Counted from the first letter of the stretch, positions 1 to 11,987 are shown. The stretch: DNA of 64,000 bases from Adiantum capillus-veneris (GCA_014529385.2 CM043952.1:63788870-63852869), one strand, 5' to 3'. Notes: generated from the letters alone by a model not told the origin. Numbers and translations are program-made.

Positions 1-217
1 TTGTTGTCACCCTTGTACATAGTAGGACCTTCATGGATTGTATTAACTCTTGTACATACTATGGTTCTCATGGGTAAAGCAGTTTTGTTTATAGCTTGGA
101 AATTGTCTTCATCCTCTATGCAAATAAGTTAAAAGCATCAGTAAGAGAGATTTCATTTGGTACTAAATTCCACTAATTTAATCTCAGGGAAATACTTGTG
201 TAAATAGCATTTACACT

Positions 218-1130
218 GTTGCTCAAGAGAAAAAATTACTACTAAAGCAAGTTCAACTCCCTACTTTCAAGGGAGAGGGACCCAATTTAGAGCGAGATGC
301 CGAAGCATGGTTAGATGCTATGGACGACTATTTTAAAACTACAGGAACTGCTCAGGAAAACCAAACAATGTTGAGTATGTTTCATCTCAACGGAGATGCC
401 AAACTTTGGTGGAAGCAACACTGCAGAGATAATCCCACAAGTAGTCCATCTTGGGAGAAAATGAAGCAAGCAATCAAAGAACGCAATCTCCTTCCTGCAC
501 ATCAGGCTATCAAGATGAACAAATTCTTTGGTCTACGCCAACTGGGACTTTCATTAGAGGAGTACTACACCAAGTTTGTGTCTTTACGATGCTATGCTCC
601 TCAGATGAACATGGAGCAACAAATTGCCTGTTTTTGTCAAGGCCTCAACAAACCCCTGAGTACACATCTTGAAGCCATGAGGCCTACATCAATATAGGAT
701 GCCTTTCTTAGGGCTAAGCCTCTTGTAGCCGAAGGAACCCACTCTACAAGAACTTATAGTGGATGTAATAACTTTAGGGGAAGAGCCAGGGGAACTTTCA
801 ACGCAAGATATCAACAACGTGGAGTAGCTGCGTAGTGAACTTGGAGCAGACCTTCCCAAACGTGAGGTGCTATGGATGCAATCAAATGGGGCACTATAGA
901 AATAATTGTCTAGAAGAGAAAAACCCTCGAACTACTGCTAGAGACATTCCTAAAAATTAAGGAGATAATCTAAGAGGAGGTAGAAATGGAGGACAAGGTA
1001 GAGGAAGAGCAAGAGGAGCCAGAGCTTATGCAATCATGGGAGAACCAACCTTAATGAATGAGAAAGATGAAAGAGCCACTTGCTTGGCTATAGTTAGTAA
1101 TCCTAGAGCTCAACAACAATAGGCAGTTTT
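218..1130 (+). pseudogene. Ty3/gypsy gag remnant with zinc knuckle
   Basis: Gag structural protein relic of a Ty3/gypsy retrotransposon. The frame is open from about 200 through an internal ATG at 320 to a TAG ending at 697. It holds a retrotransposon-gag core (MFHLNGDAKLWWKQH and a following SLEEYYTKFVSL helix pattern). A CCHC zinc knuckle, CYGCNQMGHYRNNC, lies at 868-909 but in another frame, so at least one frameshift and one stop break the gene. Downstream, a glycine/arginine-rich stretch (about 960-1020) and a Gag tail follow up to about 1130. No protease, RT or integrase follows directly. The family assignment is firm; the exact ends are estimates. Confidence 0.8.
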
Positions 1131-1819
1131 GTAAACCACTATAAGTCAGTAATGTAAAACTTTGAGTTACTTATACAATGGTATACATTATTTCCTTTCC
1201 CAAAATTACTTAAGGAGTCTAAAGTTAAATTAGCATTCAATCAAAAAAATTAAGGATTGAACTAGCAAATGAGGCAGAGGTTCTCGATAGTAAGAAAAGA
1301 ATTTGAATCTTGAGAATGAGATAGTTATCAAGAAACCAACTCACATTCTTTGTGCACCCGATAGCCTTCCTTGGAAAATGACCTAGATATGGAAGTATTA
1401 AGGTACGAGACTAACAGGAAGCCGAAAATAACTCTTGGTATGATACTTCTTAAAACCCTTTACATATTGTTGGTCAACCAGGTTAGAGCACAGAGGGGGT
1501 ACCTCTGGTGCAATAGTGGAAGCTTGTGCTGAATGCAGATTGCTCAAGATGTCAAGAACAAGCCGCGTGCATTCAAAGCTTGAATACATGATACTTGTCG
1601 AAGACTGATTTCTCTGAATGGTCAGTTAGGCCGAGCGCGTTCATGTTGACAAGGTGGATAGATGGATCTTTTATAGAATGGATTTAATTTGGTTTTTGAG
1701 ATGATACAACTGGTTTGTAAAGGTTTTTAAGATGGGCTCAACACTGAGATTTTCTTAGGATAAAATTGAGTAGTAAGTAATCAGTAAGGAAGTGTAGAAA
1801 CTCTCACCTGAGTGCATCC
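1131..1819. other. Degenerate sequence between gypsy remnants
   Basis: No recognisable coding domain on either strand. By position it lies between a gag relic and a pol C-terminal relic of the same orientation, so it probably represents a large internal deletion plus decay of pol. That is inference. Confidence 0.4.
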
Positions 1820-1979
1820 TTGAAAAACTAGAAAGAACTATTAGAGTAATCAGTAACATTTGGTAAAAAGGAAAGATTATCCCACCAAAGATGCCACTTG
1901 GGAGGATGAATTTCTCTTCTCAAAGATTTCCCCAAATTCGATTGAGATGAGGACATCTCAATTCCTTAAGCTGGGGTGA
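1820..1979 (+). pseudogene. Gypsy pol C-terminal chromodomain remnant
   Basis: Reading from 1863 to the TGA at 1977-1979 gives KRKDYPTKDATWEDEFLF, which matches the characteristic end of the integrase chromodomain of plant chromoviruses (V-K-W-x-x-Y-P-x-x-x-A-T-W-E). The preceding piece is in another frame, so the remnant is shifted. In intact elements this domain tethers integrase to chromatin marks at insertion. The segment is followed at once by LTR-like sequence, the usual pol-to-3'LTR order. Confidence 0.75.
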
Positions 1980-1980
1980 T

Positions 1981-2590
1981 TGTAAGGTTTCCAGTTTCTG
2001 AAACCTTAGAAATTGTATAAAGCTTGATCAAATTAACTTGGTTGTTAAGAAAACACTATAGAATGATCCAACTATGGTAAATATTGGTATTTTTGGAACT
2101 GTAACAAAAGCTTTAGTAGGGCTAGAATTTTTCAGAACCGAATTCCGATAAAATCTGGAAAAGTTACGAGTTTTGAAAGGTTACACTATGAATTTAATTA
2201 GTTAAGTAAGATTGAATGGTTTCTGTAATTATTACTACTAAAGACTTTTTATCCTAAGGTTCTAGATATTGCAGATATTTCCAAGTTTAATCATTAAAAG
2301 TCAGGAAAAATAGCAAAAATGGATTCTGGAAGCTGGAGGGGCTGTGTGGGGCCGTAATGAACTTGCCCACGTTGAAATTAGCAGTAGGGGGCGCTTGTGG
2401 AGCTGTAGGGTTGCCTTGGGATGCAAGCTACTGCCATTTCTAGCCTGTGAGTGCCCAGAAACCTATAAATAAGGCCCCTTGCTTCACATTTTGAACAGAC
2501 TCGGAACCTTGATAAATTATCTCTCATATAGAGGGACCTCTACGCAGAAATCACTAGAGAGCAAAGCTCTAGTTGGTTAATCAATGGATA
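1981..2590 (+). repeat. Candidate LTR (single copy in window)
   Basis: Begins TGTAAGG directly after a purine-rich stretch (agctggggtga) and the pol stop, as a 3' LTR should. It carries a TATA box at 2464-2471 and is followed by a gag-like start at 2598. No second copy is present in the window, so the boundaries, especially the right one, are uncertain. Confidence 0.4.
2464..2471 (+). promoter_or_regulatory. TATA box of the candidate LTR
   Basis: TATAAATA followed by a GC-richer stretch, 127 bp upstream of the gag-like ATG at 2598. A good core promoter by sequence; activity not known. Confidence 0.45.
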
Positions 2591-2597
2591 AGAAGTT

Positions 2598-2735
2598 ATG
2601 GCACCAAAAAGGACCCGAGCCAATCCTAAATCTGATGATGAGGGCAGAGCTCTAAAAAGAACTAGAGCGTCACACAACGATGAAGTTGGGCCTAATAGTA
2701 GGTCTATGGAGGAGAGTCTTCATGCACTAGCGTAG
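2598..2735 (+). pseudogene. Truncated gypsy gag start (45 codons)
   Basis: An ATG at 2598 opens a basic N-terminus (MAPKRTRANPKSDDEGRALK) typical of gypsy Gag starts and ends at TAG TAG (2733-2738). Placed just after the candidate LTR, it looks like the first codons of a second element sharing that LTR with the pol relic upstream. Low-complexity basic starts are weak evidence. Confidence 0.4.
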
Positions 2736-4067
2736 TAGCAGATGGCCGATCAGTCCCAAGTGGGTTCCCATTATTCAATTAAGTCTTTAAATAGTTTAAG
2801 TTCTTTTATAAGTTAACATTGCATACGTAAGGAGTGAGAGAATCAAGAAAGAAATAATAGACCAAAAATGAAAGGTAAATTCCAACGTGCATTTGTTTAT
2901 AATGTAGGAGAGAATTGTTTGGGTTAAAACTGGTTGAATTAGGACAGTTATGGCTGATCATCCTTAAGACAGCTTGTCTCAAGACACCTCCGACTCCTTG
3001 GTATAAATTGATGATAATGATGGATTTCTAGCCACGGATAAGTCGGTTACCCCCATGAACGATGAGTTTCTACTCCGTGTCATGTCTTGATGTTTCTACA
3101 TAAGTTAGGATACGGTTTTTTATCCTAGGGGAGCCGCCCGATTGTATGGGCAACTGGTTTGGTGTATGGGCACCCAGAACCTTGGGTGGGGGTTTATCCA
3201 CTTCGGATTGTGAATAAGGAATGGGTGTTGTTTTTTCACCCTTAGGTGGTCTTGAGACAAGAAGATTACTGGTCATGGTTATTATGGACAATGTTTTGAT
3301 TGACAGTATCCTGTTTTAAGTTTAAAGATGCCTGTTTGCTAAAAAATGTTTTCAATACTGTTTTCAAGGGCAGTTTTAATGAAATTCAGTTATGAAAGTT
3401 AAAAGAAATCATTATTTTGATTGTGACAAGAATGTGGTAGTAATTAAATAACAAAACAACATGTGTGAGTGTGGGGTGGTAAGTGGGCATTGACTAAGGT
3501 TGTCAATCATGGACGGGTGGACCTGATTAGTCAGGTAACTATCCATCCCCGCGCAGTAGAAACATTTGGAAAACATCTTCACTTAGAAGAGGAGTCCACC
3601 AGCGGATGTGCCCTCACATATGTTGGGGGGAAAAAAGTGTTGGTTGAGGATACCTTAGCCCAATTTGTGGAAGCTATAGGGCCGAAATAGTTTTTTGGAC
3701 TTTTAATACATTGTCCTGTTTCCGCTGTGAGGCATGACTAGGTCTTCTTCTAAGGCTATAGACCCAAGCCATTGTCAATGGTAAAGGCCTATTCCTTGGA
3801 TTTTTCTTGTTTAGAGACTATAAGTTTTATCAGACCTAGAGACCTGTCAAGGACCCCATCCCGATCTTGGTACTGGCGGGTTGGGGATCTCACACGGTTG
3901 ATCCCTACACACGGTCCGAAGCTCTGCTAGTTATTTTGTCATAAACTTTTTAATGTTATGGTATACCCAAATGTTGTCATTGCATTAATAAATGGTTGCA
4001 TGTTGCATTTGGATGGGGTGTTGTTCTCATTATCTCACATCTTTGTGCACTCTATTTCATCCTCCAC

Positions 4068-4070
<3 letters not shown>
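2736..4070. other. No recognisable gene
   Basis: A 73-codon plus-strand frame at 3469-3690 and a similar minus-strand one at 3070-3291 are present, but neither resembles a family I know and neither has supporting context. Probably decayed repeat sequence. Confidence 0.4.

Positions 4071-4137
<67 letters not shown>
4071..4137. repeat. (TC)n microsatellite
   Basis: About 33 uninterrupted TC units. Long poly-Ser/Leu frames across it are artefacts of the repeat. Confidence 0.98.
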
Positions 4138-4140
<3 letters not shown>

Positions 4141-4427
4141 TGCAATGCAGTGTACACATATATTCACCCTCCACAATGTTATGTTTTTCTTGAGTACGCT
4201 TTTATTCATAACACCCATTCAGGGGTAGCACTAGTCGCTAGGTGCCTCTGGATGCAGTCCCCGGCTCATGGCCTAAATTCCATGCTTGGTCGGGCGGCTG
4301 AGAACTCCTCCCCTATGCAAACTCTTTTGCAATTCTGATGTATATTGAGAATTGTATAAAGGTGTAAATTGTTTATTTGTACATAGACCCCCGAGGAGGG
4401 GTATCTCTCATTGTTGATATGTAATCA

Positions 4428-4860
4428 AATGTGGTGCCCTTACAAAAGCACATAAAGTTCTTGATGAAATTTCAGCTCAAATGTCGTCTATTAGAACTCA
4501 TTGATTGTGGGGTATGCTCATTACAATTGTGGCAAGGTTGTTGCGGGCGGTTAGAATGTTTAAGTAGGAATTACAGGGCTAATGGAGGTAAGTGTTTTCT
4601 TGACAATGCCTTGGGGAACATGTATAAAAAATATGGTGTACTTTTAAAATTGAAAAATCTTTTTGAAGAGATTTCTATTTGGGATGCAATCTCTTGGAAT
4701 TCCTTGGTAGATATATATATACCAATTGTGAAACCCTTATGAAAGCATATTAATTTCCTGATGAACTTTATGTCTCTAATGTTTTGCAAGGCAATGCCTT
4801 GACCGATATATATGCCAAATGTGTTGTCCTTATGAATCATAGGGAGGCTGCCTGCCACAG
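4428..4860 (+). pseudogene. PPR (pentatricopeptide repeat) gene remnant
   Basis: Three diverged PPR units can be read across frames. The first (about 4444-4570) begins KAHKVLDEISAQ and reaches AVRMFK. The second (about 4591-4725) contains NALGNMYKKYG and AISWNSLVDIY, the classic N-A-L-x-x-M-Y-x-K-x-G and V-S-W-N-x-L-I-x-x-Y pattern of plant PLS-class PPR proteins. The third (about 4790-4850) contains NALTDIYAKC. PPR proteins bind organellar RNA for editing, splicing or stability. Several stops and frame changes show this copy is dead. It marks the host as a land plant. A weaker trace with NALIDMH lies near 6650-6720. Confidence 0.7.
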
Positions 4861-5441
4861 AAGTGGTCTCCCAATATTCTATGGCCGTGCAATGGAGGCC
4901 ACCTAGGGGTAATGAGTGTGGAAAGGAAAAAATAGGAGGGCAACAACATTGAGCAGCAAGCAAAGGTGCACAATTGGGAAAAACGAAGCTCATATATACC
5001 AAACGAGAGCTTGGACGAGTGTGGGAAAGAAGCAAAAAGCCCTCAGCTTGCCATGGCGCTACCATTCATCATTAGTAAAGTCCAATTTGATGGAGGTCCA
5101 AGTCTTGGCATGCCACATCATCCGATGGTGTGACAATAAAAAAGGGGGGGGATGGAAGAAAAGGGGATTTTTTTGACAAAAAGGGGGATAAAGTGTGGTG
5201 TGAAGGGTATTGGAGAGAAAATTACAGGAAGGAGAGATGCTAGATATTATCCCCAGGTCTCTCTCTCTCTCTCTAAACAATATTTCCTCTCTCTTGGCAT
5301 GAAGGGAGCATGGAGGATAGCATGAGCAAGGCTGGACCTCAACCTCGCTCCCTCTCTCTCAACTTAAAGAAGTAGAAAAATGTGAATATTGTGTGGGGAG
5401 GTAGGGAGCAAGGATAGGAGGTGGACAGAGCTCGACAAAAA

Positions 5442-5584
<143 letters not shown>

Positions 5585-7126
5585 AAACTAAGTTTTCTCT
5601 TGGCATTAAGGGAAGCATCAAGGATTATGTGAAGATCAAGGAAATTATATGTCATGACGATGATATAAAGCAAGAGAATAGCTTGCCTTCTTTGGATCTC
5701 TTCCTCTCCTGACAGAATCGAAGGAAAGGCATAGCCAAGGGGGAGGATGATTTTTTATGGCATGAGCAGTAGTATGGCAAGAAAGGGAGATGATAATATC
5801 TCTCTATCATACTTGGGAGATGCAAGGGCGTAAGGTTCTAGAGGATCTAAGCTAGGGTTGTGTGTTCAAGGAAGCAAAAGGTTTAAAGAGCAATTGCTAG
5901 GTTCAAGGGTGCAGGAGTGCTAAAGACAGAGAAGAAAGTGAGTCTTTGGGAAAGTAAGGTTGAGCTTAGCAATAGATGGGAATTTATTGAGGTTTGGAGC
6001 AGGGCTAGTCTATGTTCATTGAGGGGCTCGAGTGCATGTGGCTATGAGGGATTGGACATGCATCGAGAAGACTACAATATCATGATAGATTGGGAGCCAA
6101 GCGGCAGTTTTGATTGATTGTAAATGCTAGAGCTATTGATTACACTTTACTCAAAGTTTTTATTACCACCATGTTGATCTCTAGATGTAGATTAGACCAC
6201 ATCTTGTAGAGTTTATTTGAGTTTTAATGGAATGTTACTCCTGTTGGGTTCTTATTGGCATTCATTGATATGTATCTGTTGTTTTCTATCTCTCCCATCT
6301 CTCACAAACATAAGCCTCATGCATTTTTGACTTTTGGACTCATTAGGTTACATTCTACTAATTACATTCTCTTGTATCCTAGATGGGCATGCTCTCATTA
6401 AGTCGTAAAGAAGCCATAGATTTGGATATTTTTTGAAGCATGCTTATAGTGGCACAACTATTGCCTGAATTTATGTTTATGCTTGTTGTTTTGGATAACG
6501 GTTGGCACATGCCAGAGGATGTGCAGGTTTAGAGGGGGTGGATGTCATGACACTCCGCATCCATAAGGGGAAACTCAAGCAAAATACATGATTTATGATA
6601 CTATCACCATTCAAGAAAACTAAATGGCATCTATTATCAACCTTGCGTGTAAGCTGTTGAGGAGAAATGTCTTGATTGTCAATGCTTTAATTGATATGCA
6701 TAACAATGTTGCAGATGGAAAGATTTGATCAATATGTATGCCAACCATTGACTAGTTTCATGGCATTGAAGAAGATCTGATACCTGGGTTGCATGATTCG
6801 TTATTTGACATTCGCTTTATTCGTGAATAATGGTCGATTAATACGTTCTAAAGATTTATTCGTGCGTATTATTCGCTGCCACATCATCTTTTCGATAGGT
6901 TAAACCGATCTATATGTTTTTTATCAATATAGTAGTAGTATAAAAAGGCCAAATTTACGTGTTTTACCTACAATTCCCTTCACCAAAGTGTTAGGTTACC
7001 TCCCACATAGAAAGGTTGAGTTGTCAACTTAAAAAATCTTTGCCTTTTTAAGAAAATTTTATTTTTAATGTTTTATACATTAAAAATAAAATAATTATAT
7101 AGGTTGAATCACCTATAATTCTTAAC
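5585..7126. other. No intact gene
   Basis: A 66-codon frame at 5917-6117 has no recognisable domain. Around 6630-6720 a short trace compatible with a PPR unit (VNALIDMH) can be read, which may belong to the relic at 4.4 kb. From about 6790 to 6890 the words ATTCGT/TATTCG recur. The end is AT-rich. Confidence 0.4.
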
Positions 7127-7400
7127 AATAGAAGTTATTCTTCAACTCTATTGCTAAGTTTAAATAAATTACTTTAAACAATAGAGACTATACTTTTAGC
7201 TCTACTTGTTTAAGAATAGATAACTAAATAATTGTACGTATTAGAGGCTACTTTTCTAGCTATAGTGCGAATGTACAATTCTAAACATTAAAAGCTATAC
7301 TCTTAGTTCTATTTGGTTTAGAATAGATACTAAAAGTGATATTTGATAATTAAAATCTATCATAGCTATAATATGTGCACAAATAATAGTGTTAGTTCAT
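7127..7400. repeat. Diverged short tandem repeats, about 47-61 bp period
   Basis: Five related segments begin near 7127, 7180, 7240, 7287 and 7348, each opening AATAGA- or ATTAAA-like and continuing with a GCTATACT-TTTAGCTCTA theme. Units 2 and 4 are most alike. Detected by eye; the exact period needs a self-alignment. Confidence 0.55.
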
Positions 7401-7440
7401 ACATTTTGGAACATATACACATACATGTAGGGTCTTTTTG

Positions 7441-7720
7441 TTGTCATGAACCAATGTTCTTACCCCCATATAGACATAGAATAGGTCCACTTAGTGCCTC
7501 TTGGTTGTTATGAGATGATTCTCCTACTTCCAAGTGAGGTTTAAGGTATGAAGTAGGATTCACTTGGTTGCATAGGATAGGTCCACTTAGTGCCTCTTGG
7601 TTGTTATGAGATGATTCTATTACTTCCAAGTGAGGTGTAAGGTATGAAGTAGGATTCACTTGGTTGTTATCGAGATTATGCTCTTACCTCTAAGTGAATA
7701 TGGTGGATTACCTATAGAAT
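7441..7720. repeat. 96-bp tandem repeat with diverged flank copies
   Basis: 7481-7576 and 7577-7672 are near-identical 96-bp units containing GGTCCACTTAGTGCCTCTTG and GAAGTAGGATTCACTTGG. More diverged pieces (CTTACCTCTAAGTGAA, CCTACCTCCAAGAGAC) continue to about 7760. Confidence 0.85.
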
Positions 7721-8001
7721 TCCCTAGGATGTTATCGAGCTCCTACCTCCAAGAGACATAGTCGATAGTGGAATGTGAGATGACTCCATCACTCATTTAG
7801 GTTGCCTTGAGCAAACGCTCTTTACCACCTAGTATCCAAGAATGATATATCCATTGGTGATCTTCCCTAAAATATTATCTTAACACTATTCATTTATCAT
7901 TTTAATTTAGCAAATCATATCTATAACCTTTTATATTTCTCATTGCACTATTATGGTGAAAAATTATAATCATAGTGTATCTATTGATTGTATGAAATAT
8001 T

Positions 8002-8235
8002 TTGTTGAAGTCAGAAAGCATGGAGCAAGGAAAAGAGTGGTCGTATGTGGAGGAAAAAGAGAGAGGCAAGATAGTTCCGTTTTTGGAATGCAAACATTGT
8101 GGGCATAACGTGCCATGCAATGCAACTCGCATCAAAGAACATTTATTCGGCACTAATCCCAATGTGAAAGAATGTGGAGCACCACCTAACAACATATGGG
8201 TCCATTTTGCAGGGTATGTAAAGAAATGCAAATAG
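8002..8235 (+). pseudogene. BED-type zinc finger fragment, hAT transposase-like
   Basis: The 77-codon frame (a second ATG at 8020 may be the better start) contains W-x-Y-V-E-E, then CKHCGHNVPCNATRIKEHL, then a short spacer and V-K-E-C. This is the Cx2C...H...C arrangement and NRLKxHL-like helix of BED fingers at the N-terminus of plant hAT transposases and their domesticated relatives, where the finger binds the transposon ends. It stops at 8235. No catalytic or hAT dimerisation domain was recognised downstream, so this is a fragment or a broken gene. The tandem repeats just upstream could be subterminal repeats of the same transposon (inference). Confidence 0.6.
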
Positions 8236-8649
8236 GTAGGACTTCTTCCTAAGAGATAGCAAGGTATGACAGGTGCGTCATCTTTCAACATAGAAGAAGT
8301 GAGTGTAGATCAAGAAGACTGTGGACCTTCAATGTGATAGATGGAAAAATGTAAACATCTTTTCATGATTATGTATCTCACTTTTTTGATTTAGTAACAG
8401 CAAAGTCAAGTATTGAAGAGAATTCGCATAAACATAAGTATTGAGGACATTGCTTGGCAATCAAATAAAAAGACATTGCTTGACTCTCAACAAAGTCATC
8501 AATTAGCAAATCCAAAACAAATTCATTGCCATAAACATAGAGAGAATACAATGCGTCTCAAAAAAGGACGGGATAATTTGCCATTAGAATTTTCAACTAC
8601 ATTCTACAATGTATTTAAGAAAGTGTGATATCCACCGCTTCTTCAAGAT
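8236..8649 (+). other. Possible continuation of the BED-finger gene
   Basis: A 71-codon frame at 8413-8628 is basic and lacks a known domain. It may be a decayed continuation of the BED-finger protein, but I see no motif proving it. Confidence 0.25.
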
Positions 8650-9342
8650 CTACCTCAATGCTGTCTCAAGTATATCCACCGTTTCTTGAATATCTGCCTC
8701 GTGACTTGGTCCTTCCTCCTCAAGCAAGGGAGAGAGAGGAACATACCGCGCTTCGTATGTGGCAAGTTTTTTCTTTAAAACAGCTACTTCTTCTTCTTTG
8801 GCTGTCAACTTCTCTTGTAGAGAGAAAATGCTCTCTCCTTGGCTGGCTAGTGTAGCCCCTTGAGACACAATATTAACAATTCGTTCATGCTCAATTGGTA
8901 GGAGCACAACTGGCCTCTTTTCTGCAAGTGGATCTACCTCCCCATCACGCACTTGTGCCCTTTCTTTAGCTCTTCCAAGTCCGACACCAACATTGAAAGG
9001 ACGATATGTTTAAAGGATGCGCTTCTTCATTATATCTTGCACCGAATACTTTAGATGAAGTACATGGCAACTTGATTATTGTTAGGTAGACACACGTGAG
9101 TTTCCTTGGAATGACCTGACCTCCTAAACAGTACATCTTTCACAAAAAAAAGAGGGACAACACTTACGTACGTCTTCCAATTACATTGGTTCGCCCTCCA
9201 AACATTTGGGCTCTGCGGCCTTAACAAAGAATGCGGAAAGGTCTTGAGCCCCATAACGCATGCTCTCCTCTCTGAGGATGCGTTGAGACTCTTCGTGATC
9301 AAGCTCACCGTTGACATTGGGAGAAGCGTATGGGGCTGCCAT
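8650..9342 (-). pseudogene. Broken gene, coiled-coil protein of unknown family
   Basis: Minus-strand pieces that look coding. One begins MAAPYASPNVNGELDHEESQ (9342) and runs to a TGA-free frame ending at 9181. Another reads from about 9060 through YSVQDIMKKRIL, a TAA, and then YRPFNVGVGLGRAKERA to the TAG at 8650-8652, including a heptad-like stretch around SLQEKLTAKEEEVAVLKKKL. The frames do not join without shifts or introns. A good GT donor (GACGTAC then GTAAGTG) lies near 9170, so some breaks could be introns. I do not recognise the family. Confidence 0.4.
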
Positions 9343-9583
9343 TTCCTGTCGACTCACACTACAATAAATAATTAGAGCGAAAAAATTGATACACATTGAT
9401 TAAAAAACTACAATTAATGGTAATATTCACACAATTTTAAAATTCACATCTCTCTCATCAATTTGACAACAGCAATGTAATAAAATAGCATGAAGTTTCA
9501 AATTAATGGACATGAGACAAGACAAAACTGTATCATTGCAAAGTATAGACACGTTTTCAAATTACAAGGTATGATTTCAAATT

Positions 9584-10957
9584 TCAATCATTGGATGGCC
9601 TCAAGTCTGCACTATCTGGGAGGGTGCGACCAACACGGTTAATGCCTTGTAACATGCTGAGGAGATCATGTGAGGACTTGCGCTGGGTGGGATTTGTAGA
9701 TACACAAGTTCTTAGGACTTCTTGAAAGAGTCTAAGGAAAGTGATATAATTAGTGTCATTATCTTTAGGTAAATATTTAAGAAGTTCTTGAATGTATTTA
9801 CAAAGGGAGTAGATATCTTGGCTACGCATGAAGATTGGAGGATTTGTTGATATACATTTGGGAGCCGCCCACCAATATCGCTTACTCCAAGCTTCCCTTG
9901 TCGATGGGAGAAGATTTGGCAACTTTGGAAATGTGCTCTCTGTGGGGAACAAGGTTTCACATACGCCTACATATACTCCAGCCCATCCAAAATGCAGCAA
10001 GATATTACTCCCATGAACATCATTGTGAGTGATGTTATTTGCGTGCAAAAAGATAAAGGTTCAGAGAAATCCATTAATGATAGTCCATATATTATTCTTG
10101 ACGCCTTCAACGGTCCCCTCTGTGTCTCTAAAACCCTTGCTCATGGCCACATTCTTCCCCTCCTTTTGGAGTCTCTCTAGCCAGTGTGGTCAAGGTTTTC
10201 ACCATTCCACATCTTGAAGATGAGGATGGGCGCATGCGTGGCATGTCTTGCCAATCCAGAGTAGCAATGATTCCACTATGAGTGATATTAATAATTGGAT
10301 CCATGCAACACTATCATTGGCACTCTTCTGGCCATCACCCTTGATTAGCTTGCCAGCATAAAATTCATCTGTGAAGGTTTGATGGTTGACTTTCACCTTC
10401 GTGATCATGCCGTGTCTACCTTCTCCAATGCTTGCCATTTTTGTAAATTCAATGCAAGCCATGCGCATGATGATGAGGTTGCATGGGTCTAAACTTCCCA
10501 TGCTGGGCAGCATTAGATTATGGCTAGAGATTGGTACTTCCAAAGCAGCACGCACTTTGGGTATATCCTTGGGCTCTTCTTCGATCCTTGCTCTCTTTCC
10601 CTGTTGCTTCATGATTCTGTAGAGGACCTCTACTTCCTTTATGCGGTCCATGAAGCCAGACTTCCCTTTAATTTGCTTGTCAAGGGTTTTCGCAACTCTG
10701 CAAACTTGCCCTATGATTCGACTCGCGCCATGGCCGAACTGGCCACCTGTAAGGACTTCAATCCCACCTGAAGCACCACAAAATTTTGCAAATAGTGCTG
10801 CATATGTAGCACTACATAACTCATCCAAAAATGATTTATATGAGTACTCTTGCAAAACTTCCTAGAGGCGATCACTTCGTAATCCATAAAGATGAGTGCA
10901 TACAAATTCTTTGACATATTTGCGCTCAAATTTTGTTATCTTGCCTGTAGTACCCAT
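9584..10957 (-). pseudogene. Protein kinase-like pseudogene with unknown N-terminal region
   Basis: Reads from ATG at 10957. After 31 codons a TAG (10862-10864) interrupts; the frame then runs to 10199. It holds a roughly 130-residue region I do not recognise, then a glycine loop IGEGRHG and a candidate ATP-lysine in YAGKLIKG about 20 residues later. After a frameshift near 10200 and another stop, the frame 10048-9584 gives the catalytic loop THNDVHGSNILL (HxD...N), an APE-like YWWAAPKCI, and SQDIYSLCKYIQELL, which matches subdomain IX of kinases. The DFG motif is not preserved. The kinase family is inferred from motif order; the breaks make a functional product unlikely. Confidence 0.6.
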
Positions 10958-11660
10958 GATGTGCGTAGAAAGTAAGAGCGCTGTGTAGCTAAAACAACAA
11001 AACAAAAATTCAAAACTTCTCAGCAGTTAAGTGACATGTAATACAATACATTCTAGTCATTCTTTACAACACAACCCTTGGGCAATCACCTTAAACCCTA
11101 AACCACAGGTTTACATGAATGTAATTTATGATTAATATACACAAGAACATGCACACGATTATGTATGATGTTAATTATGATTTTTCATCTCATAAAGAAA
11201 TATGTTACATGATTTTTTGAATCAAGAACCTCACATGTATGAGACATTATCAATAGGAATGTGACGAAGTAGAAATACGCAATATTTTACAAACTACAGA
11301 GATTAATGTAAAATATGGTGTCACATGTGTATCCTTCTCATTGTAAGGATCTAAGAAAGTCCTAATCACCAAACGCAGGGGTTTTATTCCCGTTGTAAAG
11401 CAAAAGATAAACATTTGATCCAGACGCCAAGAACGATTACACTATAAAAATCAGTAGCTCATCAGATAATGGTTCTTTTTCCACAAATTGTGCCCCAGAG
11501 AAACTCCTCCCATTGTAAGAACCAAAGATCGTGACGTGGGGAGTAGTTTAAAGATTACACTTCTCATTATACAGACCTACAATGTAGATCTACGAATCAT
11601 GTGGTCCATGACTAGGTATATTGAAAAAATGTGTCTCGATTTGTCTGCACAAACCTGTGT
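10958..11660. other. No recognisable feature
   Basis: AT-rich intergenic sequence on both strands; no domain, repeat or RNA gene seen. Confidence 0.5.
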
Positions 11661-11987
11661 CGATGTGAGGATTTTTAGGAAATAAGACGTAGCTAAATAG
11701 ATAATTGAGTAGATTACTTGATGGAGAGAGACAGATTTATATACACGAGATTATAGAGTAGAGAGAGAGAGAGAGAGAGAGAGAGTACACACGATATACG
11801 TGGTTCACCCAATGTGGGCTACGTCCACGGGAAAGCAGCCACTCAATGGCTTTAGTACTTCAAAACAAGAAGTAGCTTACAAAGGGATTATACCCTTAAT
11901 GGAGCTCCCGCCTTGCTTCACTCTCACCACCTCACACTCACCTTGTTGCATCAACTTCACACTATGAAATGTGTGTAGAAATGGCCT

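Noticed and set aside
3469-3690. 73-codon plus-strand frame as a small gene
   Set aside because: No recognisable domain, promoter or conservation evidence, and it lies in decayed repeat sequence.
11000-11660. Expected rest of the LINE reverse transcriptase on the far side of copia-1
   Set aside because: Reading the minus strand here shows no RT motifs, so the LINE is truncated or rearranged and not simply split by copia-1.
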